Assembly: GCA_018716545.1 (NCBI GenBank)
Contig: DVJU01000012.1
Span: forward strand, 1 to 5,271
Direction of reading: 5' to 3'
DNA from: Scatomorpha pullicola
Lineage (GTDB): Bacteria; Bacillota; Clostridia; Oscillospirales; Oscillospiraceae
DNA: 5,271 nt
Below the pieces are notes generated by a model, which saw only the letters and a list, made by a program, of their open reading frames with translations, ran no database searches and was not told where the DNA came from. Position 1 is the stretch's first letter; each line of letters starts with the position of its first letter. Shown here piece by piece: positions 1 through 5,239 of this stretch. A program made the position numbers and the translations under genes.

Positions 1-32
1 GCTATCATATAACATGAAAGGAGCGACTAACC

Positions 33-281
33 ATGGAATTCAAGTACGACACTCAGCTTCTGCTCGAGGGCGAGAACCTCGACGAGGACGTCATACACGA
101 CTACATACAGGAGAACATCCCCGGCGACTGCCTGCTGGTTGCGGGAGGCGACGACCTCATAAAGCTGCACTTCCACACCAACGTCCCCTGGCGCGTGCTG
201 GAATACTGCGCCACCCTCGGCGACGTCTACGACGTCGTGGTGGAGAATATGGAGCGCCAGGCGAATGGGCTACAGGGGTGA
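33..281 (+). CDS. Stand-alone FakA/YloV-type C-terminal domain protein (DAK-like, small)
   Basis: 82-residue complete protein. The start ATG at 33 is set by a strong GAAAGGAG at 16-23 with a 9-nt spacer, so this is not the tail of a larger gene. The sequence matches the module that follows the DhaL domain in FakA/YloV fatty-acid kinase subunits: an N-terminal 'YDTQLLLEG' strand, then 'GDCLLVAGGDDLIKLHFHT' (about residues 31-49), then 'VLEYCATLGDV' and a closing 'VVENMERQ'. In full FakA the equivalent reads GDSxxVxGDDDLxKVHxHT and the protein is over 500 residues; here there is no DhaL nucleotide-binding part, so kinase activity is not expected. Clostridia genomes often carry such short proteins, usually named 'kinase to dihydroxyacetone kinase'. 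Its role is unknown; a fatty-acid or acyl-carrier binding role would be inference only. No terminator is visible between it and the next promoter at 367. Confidence 0.85.
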   Translation: MEFKYDTQLLLEGENLDEDVIHDYIQENIPGDCLLVAGGDDLIKLHFHTNVPWRVLEYCATLGDVYDVVVENMERQANGLQG

Positions 282-366
282 TAAATGCGGGACCCGTCTG
301 CCGGTGTGGTATTGGACTGCGGCGTGTGCGAATCATTAAGTTTGCATTAAGAATCCTTTAAGCGTA

Positions 367-395
367 TTGCCAGACGCCTCCCTCGACCTTATAAT
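367..395 (+). promoter_or_regulatory. Sigma-A type promoter of the lipoprotein gene
   Basis: The -35 TTGCCA (367-372, 5 of 6 to consensus) is separated by exactly 17 nt from a perfect -10 TATAAT (390-395). The expected start of transcription is near 402, which is where the ribosome binding site AGAAGGAG (402-409) begins, so the leader would be only about 17 nt. The gene is therefore expected to be transcribed on its own rather than with the small gene at 33-281. Confidence 0.8.
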
Positions 396-418
396 GGCTC
401 CAGAAGGAGATGATTGGG

Positions 419-1081
419 ATGAAGAGACGCCTTGCCGCACTGGCCGCGATGCTCGCCCTTGCGCTGACGTTGAGCAGCTGTGAGATGGTTGGCCAGCGCA
501 CAGCGCCGACGCCGCCTGCGGTGTCCGGGTACCTAATCCCGACTGAGCTGTCGGAGTCTGAGATGGGTCTGCTCGACCTCTTTGGGACGGATGCCGACGG
601 CTGGCAGCTGTATGATTTCTTGGCTCCGGAGGGCACGCAGTACACCGCGTTCACGCTCTGGCAGCTGGAGGAAGGGGAGTGGCAGGAGCTATCGCACAGT
701 ACAGCCGCCACCGCCATGGGTGACGGGCAGGACGGATATGGTGGACGCATCGCCGTACACTTTGACCATGAGACGCTGAGTTTTGAGTACGCCTGCCAGT
801 TCGCAAACGGTACCGTCCGCCACGACCCGCTGATACTGGGCGGGGATAGGGGCGAGGACCTTGCCTGGGGGTGTTCAACCCTGGCCGACGAGGCCGCGGC
901 AGAGCCGGACACGCCCATGGCGCTGATGCTCATATCTGCCACGAGCGGGAACTCCCACACCCAGTATATACCGCAGATAGGCTTTGACGAGCCGGAGCTC
1001 TTCGACGGGCCGCACGTTTACGATTACGCGCTGACGGTTGAATTCCGCTCCACACAGTCGGACAGCCACGCAGCGGACTGA
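419..1081 (+). CDS. Putative lipoprotein of unknown function
   Basis: 220-residue protein from ATG 419. This start is preferred over the in-frame ATG at 410 because AGAAGGAG (402-409) lies 9 nt before 419 but directly abuts 410. The N-terminus is a classic lipoprotein signal: MKRR, a hydrophobic Leu/Ala core, then the lipobox L-S-S-C with the lipidated cysteine at residue 21. The mature protein of about 200 residues is acidic and soluble-looking, with aromatic/Gly-rich stretches (for example 'GTDADGWQLYDFLAPEG' and 'GGRIAVHFDHETLSFEYAC') and no further membrane segment; it should sit on the outer face of the cytoplasmic membrane. I do not recognise the family. It has its own promoter at 367-395 and ends 9 nt before the terminator at 1090-1121. 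Codon use looks less uniformly GC-rich at third positions than in the neighbouring ada, which may hint at a faster-evolving accessory gene. Confidence 0.85.
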   Translation: MKRRLAALAAMLALALTLSSCEMVGQRTAPTPPAVSGYLIPTELSESEMGLLDLFGTDADGWQLYDFLAPEGTQYTAFTLWQLEEGEWQELSHSTAATAMGDGQDGYGGRIAVHFDHETLSFEYACQFANGTVRHDPLILGGDRGEDLAWGCSTLADEAAAEPDTPMALMLISATSGNSHTQYIPQIGFDEPELFDGPHVYDYALTVEFRSTQSDSHAAD

Positions 1082-1089
1082 TATCATGC

Positions 1090-1121
1090 AAAAAGAGCCG
1101 GTCATTTGACCGGCTCTTTTT
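1090..1121. terminator. Bidirectional intrinsic terminator
   Basis: Perfect 15-bp inverted repeat: AAAAAGAGCCGGTCA (1090-1104), 2-nt centre, TGACCGGCTCTTTTT (1107-1121). The GC-rich core is flanked by an A5 tract on one side and a T5 tract on the other, so it can stop transcripts from either strand. It lies 8 nt beyond the lipoprotein stop codon (+) and 12 nt beyond the tsf stop codon (-), which are convergent, and so serves both. Confidence 0.93.
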
Positions 1122-1133
1122 AATGCTCTTGGA

Positions 1134-2063
1134 TTACTTTATCAGCTTGGCGACTTCCTCGGCGAGGTCGTCCTGGCGCTTCTCAATGCCTTCGCCCTTC
1201 TCGAAGCGGATGTAGCCGTTCACCGTGATGGTGGTGCCCAGCTCCTTGGCGACGTTGGCGACGTGCTGCTCGACAGAGACCTTGTCGTCCTTGACAAACG
1301 GCTGCTGCAGCAGGCAGATCTCGCTGAAGTACTTGTTCAGGCCGCCCATGACGATCTTCTCGATGATGGCGTCGGGCTTCTTGGCGTTCTTCGGATCCTC
1401 CTTGGCCTGGAGGAGACGGACGCGCTTCTCGTTGGCGATGAACTCCTCGCTGACCTGGCTCTTGTCCAGGAACTGAGGATTGAGCGCCGCGACCTGCATG
1501 GCGAGATCCTTGCCCAGCTCGACTACCTTTTCGTTCTTCTCAAAGCCCTCGCCGACGGTGAGGTTCATGAGCACGGCGATGCGGCCGCCCATGTGGACGT
1601 AGGGGATGCTCACGCCGGTGTCGTAACGGCCGAAGCGGCGGACCTTGATGTTCTCGCCGATGACGAGAACCTTGTCGTTCTGCTCGTCGAGGACGGTCTT
1701 GTCGCTGCCGGGGTACTTGCAGGCGAACAGGGCGTCGAGGTCGGCGGGGTTCTCCTTGGCAACGACCTTGGCGACGTTCTGGACGTAATCGACAAAGAGA
1801 TCGTTCTTGGCGACGAAGTCGCTCTCGGCGTTGACCTCGACGATGGAGCCGACGCCGCAGTCTTCGCAGACCCAGGCGTAGGCCATGCCCTCGGCGGCAA
1901 TGCGGCCGGCCTTCTTCTGCGCGGCGGCGAGACCCTTCTCGCGCAGCCACTCGATGGCCTTGTCCATGTCGCCGTCGGAGGCGGCAAGAGCCTTCTTGCA
2001 GTCCATCATGCCGACGCCGGTAGCCTCGCGGAGATTCTTAACATCTGCAGCGGTAAAAGCCAT
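1134..2063 (-). CDS. tsf: Translation elongation factor Ts (EF-Ts)
   Basis: 309-residue EF-Ts, the cytoplasmic guanine-nucleotide exchange factor that recycles EF-Tu. Domains in order: an N-terminal UBA-like domain (about 1-45, 'VKNLREATGVGMMDCKKAL'), then the core whose key segment 'ESDFVAKN' (Asp82-Phe83) corresponds to the TDFV motif that enters EF-Tu near its Mg/nucleotide site; Thr is replaced by Ser. A second core segment 'YVHMGGRIAVLMNL' follows, and the C-terminus 'DDLAEEVAKLIK' is intact. Length is slightly above the E. coli protein (283). Start ATG at 2063 has GGAAGGAAG (2080-2072) 8 nt upstream. It is second in the rpsB-tsf operon, after an unusually long 221-nt spacer, and ends at the terminator 1090-1121. 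The pyrH and frr genes that commonly follow tsf are absent. A CxxC pair (Cys66, Cys69) is present in a small insert before the SDFV motif. Confidence 0.98.
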   Translation of the reverse strand: MAFTAADVKNLREATGVGMMDCKKALAASDGDMDKAIEWLREKGLAAAQKKAGRIAAEGMAYAWVCEDCGVGSIVEVNAESDFVAKNDLFVDYVQNVAKVVAKENPADLDALFACKYPGSDKTVLDEQNDKVLVIGENIKVRRFGRYDTGVSIPYVHMGGRIAVLMNLTVGEGFEKNEKVVELGKDLAMQVAALNPQFLDKSQVSEEFIANEKRVRLLQAKEDPKNAKKPDAIIEKIVMGGLNKYFSEICLLQQPFVKDDKVSVEQHVANVAKELGTTITVNGYIRFEKGEGIEKRQDDLAEEVAKLIK

Positions 2064-2143
2064 AGTTATATCTTCCTTCCGTAAATTTAAACGTTAATAT
2101 GACTGTAGCTCACTCAGAGACTTATTCCTGTAGCGGAACCGTG

Positions 2144-2204
2144 CCTGCGTTCGAGGGATTCTCTCGTCCGGCAAGGCAATTCGACGCAGGTGGGCTTTGT
2201 GCCC
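2144..2204 (-). promoter_or_regulatory. Structured rpsB-tsf intergenic region (candidate hairpins)
   Basis: The 221-nt spacer between rpsB and tsf (2064-2284) holds no gene I can support. Its transcript can form a 10-bp stem with one bulged base between 2181-2190 (CCTGCGTCGA in mRNA sense) and 2144-2154 (TCGAACGCAGG), closing a ~26-nt loop, and just upstream a 4-bp GGGC/GCCC hairpin (2204-2192, loop ACAAA). There is no U-tract after either, so these are not intrinsic terminators, and no convincing promoter for tsf was seen. Possible roles are processing, uncoupling of tsf translation from rpsB, or protein-mediated control; this is inference. Confidence 0.4.
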
Positions 2205-2284
2205 GTCATGGAGAATTAACGCAGCAGGGCGTGAAAATAACCGGACGCGGGCGCGGGGACGCTGCAGGATTAAGGCTCAAATAA

Positions 2285-3028
2285 TCACTCGGCCTCGGTC
2301 TCGTCAGCTTCCTCGACCTTGGCTTCTTCCTCGGCGGCGGCATCGGCGCCCTGGCGGCCTTCCTGCACGGCGTTGGCCATGGTGGCGCTGATGAGCTTGA
2401 TGGCGCGGATGGCGTCGTCGTTGGCGGGGATGACGTAGTCGACCTCGTCAGGGTCGCAGTTGGTGTCGACGATAGCGATGATGGGGATGTGCAGCTTGCG
2501 AGCCTCGGCGATGGCGTTGTGCTCCTTGCGGGAGTCAACGATGAACAGGGCGCCGGGGAGACGCTTCATGTCCTTGACGCCGCCGAGATACTTCTCGAGC
2601 TTGGCCATCTCGCCCATGAGCTTCATAACTTCCTTCTTGGGAAGCATGTCGAAGGTGCCGTCCTCCTGCATGCGCTTGAGCTGAGCAAGACGGTCGATAC
2701 GGGTGCGCATGGTCTTGAAGTTGGTGAGCATGCCGCCCAGCCAACGGGCGTTGACGTAGTACTGGCCGACGCGCTCGGCCTCCTCCTTTATGGCCTCGGC
2801 GGCCTGCTTCTTGGTGCCGACGAACAGGATGTTCTGGCCGTTGGCGGCGAGCTCGCGCACGAAGTTGTAGGCCTCCTCGAGCTTCTTGACGGTCTTCTGC
2901 AGGTCGATGATGTAGATGCCGTTACGCTCGCAGTAAATGTACTCGGCCATCTTGGGGTTCCAGCGGCGGGTCTGGTGACCGAAGTGTACGCCGGCCTCCA
3001 GAAGCTGCTTCATGGATACTACTGCCAT
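2285..3028 (-). CDS. rpsB: 30S ribosomal protein S2
   Basis: 247-residue S2, a late-assembling protein of the small ribosomal subunit that helps hold S1-like factors in many bacteria. Diagnostic stretches: N-terminal 'MKQLLEAGVHFGHQTRRWNPKM' region with 'IYIIDLQKT', 'ILFVGTKKQA', 'YYVNARWLGGMLTNFKT', and near the C-terminus 'PGALFIVDSRKEHNAIAEA' and 'IPIIAIVDTNCDPDEVDYVIPANDDA'. The middle (about 100-160) is the charged helical hairpin typical of S2. The last ~20 residues are a low-complexity Ala/Glu tail that varies among species. Start ATG 3028 has AAAGGAGGA (3046-3038) 9 nt upstream. It is the first gene of the operon with tsf, driven by the promoter at 3180-3152. Confidence 0.98.
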   Translation of the reverse strand: MAVVSMKQLLEAGVHFGHQTRRWNPKMAEYIYCERNGIYIIDLQKTVKKLEEAYNFVRELAANGQNILFVGTKKQAAEAIKEEAERVGQYYVNARWLGGMLTNFKTMRTRIDRLAQLKRMQEDGTFDMLPKKEVMKLMGEMAKLEKYLGGVKDMKRLPGALFIVDSRKEHNAIAEARKLHIPIIAIVDTNCDPDEVDYVIPANDDAIRAIKLISATMANAVQEGRQGADAAAEEEAKVEEADETEAE

Positions 3029-3145
3029 TGTTTTGTTTCCTCCTTTAGTTTGTTATTACCTCCGGCCGGGGTCAGCTCCCCACGACCCAGCGACGGCTTG
3101 TCCCGTCGCCACGGGGTCGGAGATCGCCCATGCCGTGTGTAATGC
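3029..3145 (-). promoter_or_regulatory. rpsB mRNA leader with stable hairpins (candidate S2 autoregulatory element)
   Basis: About 117 nt of leader is predicted between the transcription start near 3145 and the rpsB start. In mRNA sense it can form a two-part stem: outer CGACCC/GGGTCG (3119-3114 with 3088-3083) and inner GCGACGG/CCGTCGC (3109-3103 with 3096-3090) closed by a 6-nt loop. Nearer the gene there is a GGGG/CCCC hairpin (3081-3078 with 3071-3068) and a CCGGCCGG palindrome (3069-3062), just before the ribosome binding site. rpsB leaders in other bacteria bind S2 and repress the operon; that this leader does so is inferred from position and structure only. Confidence 0.5.
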
Positions 3146-3151
3146 CGATAT

Positions 3152-3180
3152 ATTATAGCAAAAGCCCCGGCTGATTGCAA
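3152..3180 (-). promoter_or_regulatory. Sigma-A type promoter of the rpsB-tsf operon
   Basis: On the minus strand, -35 TTGCAA (3180-3175) and a perfect -10 TATAAT (3157-3152) are spaced by 17 nt. A-rich tracts just upstream on the same strand (GAAAATAACGCAAAAAG around 3202-3186) resemble an UP element, fitting the high output expected of a ribosomal-protein operon. Confidence 0.85.
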
Positions 3181-3223
3181 GGACTTTTTGCGTTATTTTC
3201 AGGTAAAATGCGCCTAAAATCGC

Positions 3224-3367
3224 TCACCTCTCCACGCGCAGGCAGTGGTAAGTTGGCCGCTCGCCGCCATACAGGTTGACTATGTCGTCGGTCGGCCAGC
3301 ACGAGGCGGAGTAAATCTCCTCGACGTCCGCGCCGGTGAAGGGAACATGCCGGGAATTGGACGTCAC
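3224..3367 (-). pseudogene. Coding-like remnant or orphan small ORF of unknown identity
   Basis: Reading the minus strand from a GTG at 3367 gives 47 codons ending in TGA (3226-3224). The product contains 'HVPFTGADVEEIYSASCWP' followed by 'TDDIVNLYGGERPTYHC' and ends 'LRVER'. About 39 of 47 codons end in G or C, like real genes here, and the peptide has a natural amino-acid mix, unlike the Arg/Pro-rich overlapping frame. Further upstream the same frame stays open but turns AT-rich and holds the ada promoter area. No ATG and no ribosome binding site precedes the GTG, so it may be the C-terminal stub of a lost gene rather than a working one. I do not recognise a family. It ends 44 nt before the -35 of the rpsB promoter. 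Confidence 0.4.
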
Positions 3368-3368
3368 A

Positions 3369-3404
3369 AAATATAAAGCAATTTCCCGGCGGATGTGGTA
3401 AACT
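3369..3404 (+). promoter_or_regulatory. Candidate ada promoter with Ada-box-like site
   Basis: An extended -10 (TGG then TAAACT at 3399-3404) stands 7 nt before the ribosome binding site of ada. No good -35 precedes it; instead the place of the -35 holds AAATATAAAGCAA (3369-3381). This resembles the E. coli Ada-box (AAT, 6 nt, GCAA): here AAT-5 nt-GCAA (3370-3381) or AAA-6 nt-GCAA (3369-3381). A weak -35 replaced by an activator site is the layout expected of a self-activated ada gene. The match is short, so this is tentative. Confidence 0.4.
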
Positions 3405-3426
3405 GACGTTGAGAGGAGGCGCGGAC

Positions 3427-4434
3427 ATGACCGAGAGCGAAAAGCTGCGCGCGGTGCTGGAGTGCGACGGCGCGTATGACGGCAGGTTCTTCTACGCCGT
3501 CAGGAGCACGGGCATATATTGCAGGCCGTCGTGCAAGTCAAGGCCGCCCAGGCCGGAGAACATAGAGTATTTCGACACCGCCGCCGAGGCTGAGGCCGCC
3601 GGGTACAGGCCGTGCAAGCGCTGCCGCCCCGACGTGCCGGACTACGACCCCGACGCCGGCACGGCGGCGCGTGCCAGGGAGCTGATAGAGCTGCACCTCG
3701 CCGATGCGGACGCCATGCGCGCCGCGCTCGCCGGCTTGGGGCTGAGCCGCGCCCGGCTCACGCGCGTGTTCGAGCACTGCTGCGGCGTGGATATGAGGCA
3801 GTACGCGGACGCACTGCGTATTCAGCGCGCCAAGGCGCTGCTCGACGCCGGGCGGACGGCGACGGAGGCCGCCTCCGCCGTGGGGATGGGCAGCGCGGCG
3901 TTTTCGGCCTTCTTCCGCCGCCAGACCGGCGTGACGCCCCGCGAGTACGCCTCGCAGCGAAGCGGCGGCGAGACGGTTTGCGTCGTAGATTCGCCCGTCG
4001 GGCTGCTGCGCATAGCCGAGAGCGAGGCGGGGATAACCGGCATCGCCTTCGCCCGGGAGGGCGAGGCCGAGGCCGCGCGCGGGACGTTCATCCCCGAGGC
4101 TAAGCGCCAGCTGGACGAGTACTTCGCCGGGCGGCGGAGGAAGTTCGACCTGCCGCTCGACCTGCGCGGGACGGAGTTCCAGCGCCGCGTCTGGGCGCAG
4201 CTGTGCCGGATACCCTACGGCGAGACGCGCAGCTATCAGGATATCGCCGCCGCGCTCGGCAACGCCAAGGCCTCGCGCGCCGTGGGCATGGCGAACAACC
4301 GCAACCCCGTGGTCATAGTGGTGCCCTGCCACCGCGTGGTGGGCAAGGGCGGCTCGCTCGTCGGCTACGCCGGGGGGCTGGACAGGAAGGAATTTTTGCT
4401 GAAGCTTGAGGCGGAGCATGGTAGAGCGACTTGA
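3427..4434 (+). CDS. ada: Ada: methylphosphotriester / O6-methylguanine-DNA methyltransferase and AraC-type activator
   Basis: 335-residue bifunctional Ada, which removes methyl groups from DNA phosphates and O6-methylguanine by irreversible transfer to its own cysteines and, once methylated, activates the adaptive response. Three domains are intact. The N-terminal zinc domain (1-70) has the four ligands Cys32, Cys36, Cys63, Cys66 in 'GIYCRPSCKSR' and 'GYRPCKRC'; Cys32 corresponds to the methyl-accepting Cys38 of E. coli. An AraC-type double helix-turn-helix spans about 80-175 ('LSRARLTRVFEHCCGV', 'FSAFFRRQTGVTPREY'). The C-terminal methyltransferase (about 182-328) has 'SRAVGMANNRNP' and the active site 'PCHRVVGKGG' with Cys301. 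Start ATG 3427 is chosen over the in-frame TTG 3409 because GAGAGGAGG (3411-3419) sits 7 nt upstream of ATG and the TTG would lie in it. Slightly shorter than E. coli Ada (354). Its 3' end overlaps the next gene by 17 nt. Confidence 0.96.
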   Translation: MTESEKLRAVLECDGAYDGRFFYAVRSTGIYCRPSCKSRPPRPENIEYFDTAAEAEAAGYRPCKRCRPDVPDYDPDAGTAARARELIELHLADADAMRAALAGLGLSRARLTRVFEHCCGVDMRQYADALRIQRAKALLDAGRTATEAASAVGMGSAAFSAFFRRQTGVTPREYASQRSGGETVCVVDSPVGLLRIAESEAGITGIAFAREGEAEAARGTFIPEAKRQLDEYFAGRRRKFDLPLDLRGTEFQRRVWAQLCRIPYGETRSYQDIAAALGNAKASRAVGMANNRNPVVIVVPCHRVVGKGGSLVGYAGGLDRKEFLLKLEAEHGRAT

Positions 4435-4971
4435 GAGCATAAAGCCAGCGGACATTGACCTGGCGAGGTGCTGCTTCAACCCCGGCTGTGCTGCCGCCAC
4501 GACCCATGCCTGCCCGCGGGCTCGGTGATAATCAATAACTGCGCGGGCTGCGACAGGCGCTTTCGCAAGCTGTACGAAGGGATAAGCACGATAACGTACT
4601 GGGAGGTGCACGACTCCTGCTCGTTTAGGTGCAAGCCGCAGGTGCACGAGGCGATACGCAGCCTGCTGCGCAAGATGAACGTCACCGTCGTGGAGTCGGA
4701 GTTCAGCCGCGAGAAGTCCATCTGCTGCGGCGACAACCTGTACGGCCACGTGCCGGAGGCGGAGGTGGAGCGCTTCCAGAAGATGCGCGCCGCGCAGATG
4801 CCCTGCGGCGACGTGGTCGTGACGTGCATAAGCTGCATACGCTCTATGACGGTCGGCGGGAAGCGGGCGCGCTACCTCCCGGACTTGATCTTCGGCCGCG
4901 CAACCCCGCCCATGACCGACAGCCTGACGGACTACCACGACCGCCTCGAGGCGCACATAGCGGCGCATTAA
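4418..4971 (+). pseudogene. Cysteine-rich (CCG-domain) Fe-S binding protein, frameshifted with internal deletion
   Basis: HdrB-like cysteine-rich protein, expected to bind a noncubane Fe-S cluster. From ATG 4418 the frame reads MVERLESIKPADIDLA then 'RCCFNPGCA', but leaves homology near 4490 and stops at TGA 4526-4528. The rest lies in another frame from about 4486: 'CCRHDPCLPAGSVIINNCAGCDRRFR', then a complete second motif, C-X34-CC-X32-CxxC ('HDSC', 'ICCGDN', 'CISC'), ending at TAA 4971. A CCG motif needs over 30 residues between its first Cys and the CC pair; in the first motif these collapse onto each other at 4487-4494, implying loss of roughly 100 nt (length 3n+1) rather than a one-base error. 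'WEV' running straight into 'HDSC' (4606-4611) also looks shortened, by about 20 residues against homologues as I recall them. An in-frame GTG at 4468 opens the 3' part but has no good ribosome site. The ATG overlaps the ada end by 17 nt, suggesting former translational coupling. Confidence 0.72.
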
Positions 4972-4973
4972 AA

Positions 4974-5003
4974 CCGGGCGCGAACCTGTAGGTTCGCGCC
5001 CGG
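4974..5003. repeat. Left palindrome of the repeat pair
   Basis: 14-bp perfect arms CCGGGCGCGAACCT (4974-4987) and AGGTTCGCGCCCGG (4990-5003) around GT. The core 4976-5003 recurs exactly at 5240-5267. An A-run precedes it, so it resembles an intrinsic terminator for minus-strand transcription; it has no T-run on the plus side. Confidence 0.92.
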
Positions 5004-5007
5004 AGAC

Positions 5008-5042
5008 TGTCAAGAAAAGGCCTCGACGGCCTTTTCTTGACA
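5008..5042. repeat. 15-bp perfect inverted repeat
   Basis: TGTCAAGAAAAGGCC (5008-5022), 5-nt loop TCGAC, GGCCTTTTCTTGACA (5028-5042). The inner part, AAAA-GGCC-loop-GGCC-TTTT, also has the look of a weak bidirectional terminator, which could end transcripts from the ada side. Confidence 0.9.
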
Positions 5043-5053
5043 ATAAAGTCCCC

Positions 5054-5141
5054 CGGCCGCGAGCGGCCGATGGAGACCGGCGCTGCGCTCTGCGCCTCGG
5101 TTGACCGCCAAAGGCGGCCAATTCGACGCTCGCTTCGCGAG
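5054..5141. repeat. Cluster of four short hairpins
   Basis: Four back-to-back inverted repeats: CGGCCGC/GCGGCCG (5054-5069); ACCGGCGC with GCGCC-TC-GGT (5076-5101, 2-nt bulge); CCGCC-AAA-GGCGG with outer TTG/CAA (5101-5121); CTCGC-TTC-GCGAG (5129-5141). They have almost no spacing between them. Each alone could occur by chance in GC-rich DNA; their density is the notable part. Confidence 0.75.
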
Positions 5142-5145
5142 AAGT

Positions 5146-5178
5146 ATTTTCGGCGACGTACACGCCGCCGCCGAAAAT
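5146..5178. repeat. 10-bp inverted repeat ATTTTCGGCG/CGCCGAAAAT
   Basis: Perfect arms at 5146-5155 and 5169-5178 enclose a 13-nt loop. The loop contains further CGCC units able to pair alternatively with the left arm. Confidence 0.85.
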
Positions 5179-5190
5179 GATCTCAGTCCC

Positions 5191-5213
5191 TTTCGCGCCC
5201 CTAGGGCGCGAAA
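5191..5213. repeat. 10-bp inverted repeat with arms swapped relative to the terminal palindromes
   Basis: TTTCGCGCCC (5191-5200), CTA, GGGCGCGAAA (5204-5213). The 9-nt core arms are the same as those of the two terminal palindromes (GGGCGCGAA and TTCGCGCCC) but in the opposite order, so arms can also pair across hairpins. Confidence 0.9.
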
Positions 5214-5239
5214 CTCTGCGAGGCTTTTTGAAAAGTTGA

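Noticed and set aside
285..350. 21-codon frame right after the small FakA-type gene, with two cysteines
   Set aside because: Very short, weak upstream GGGG only, no sign of selection.
1263..2084. 273-codon plus-strand frame opposite tsf
   Set aside because: Exactly antisense to a clearly conserved EF-Ts; Leu/Val/Asp/Gly-rich composition is that of a complement shadow.
2144..2190. TTCGAGGGATTC resembling a tRNA T-arm or a T-box
   Set aside because: The would-be T-stem does not pair, there is no cloverleaf, and no T-box sequence such as AGGGTGG is present.
2099..2284. 61-codon plus-strand frame in the rpsB-tsf spacer
   Set aside because: No ribosome site, lies antisense within an operon spacer, composition not protein-like.
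2489..3142. 217-codon plus-strand frame opposite rpsB
   Set aside because: Antisense shadow of ribosomal protein S2 with no ribosome site.
3409..3426. TTG start six codons upstream of ada ATG
   Set aside because: The TTG lies at the edge of the ribosome binding site GAGAGGAGG, which is well placed for the ATG at 3427.
3153..3428. 91-codon minus-strand frame between rpsB and ada
   Set aside because: Arg/Pro-rich product, start buried in the ada ribosome site, spans both promoters; a different frame (3367-3224) is the coding-like one.
3538..5163. 541-codon open frame on the minus strand, opposite ada and the CCG gene
   Set aside because: It is antisense to ada and the CCG motifs, its product is Ala/Arg-rich with no recognisable domain, and it runs through the hairpin block; a typical long shadow in GC-rich DNA.
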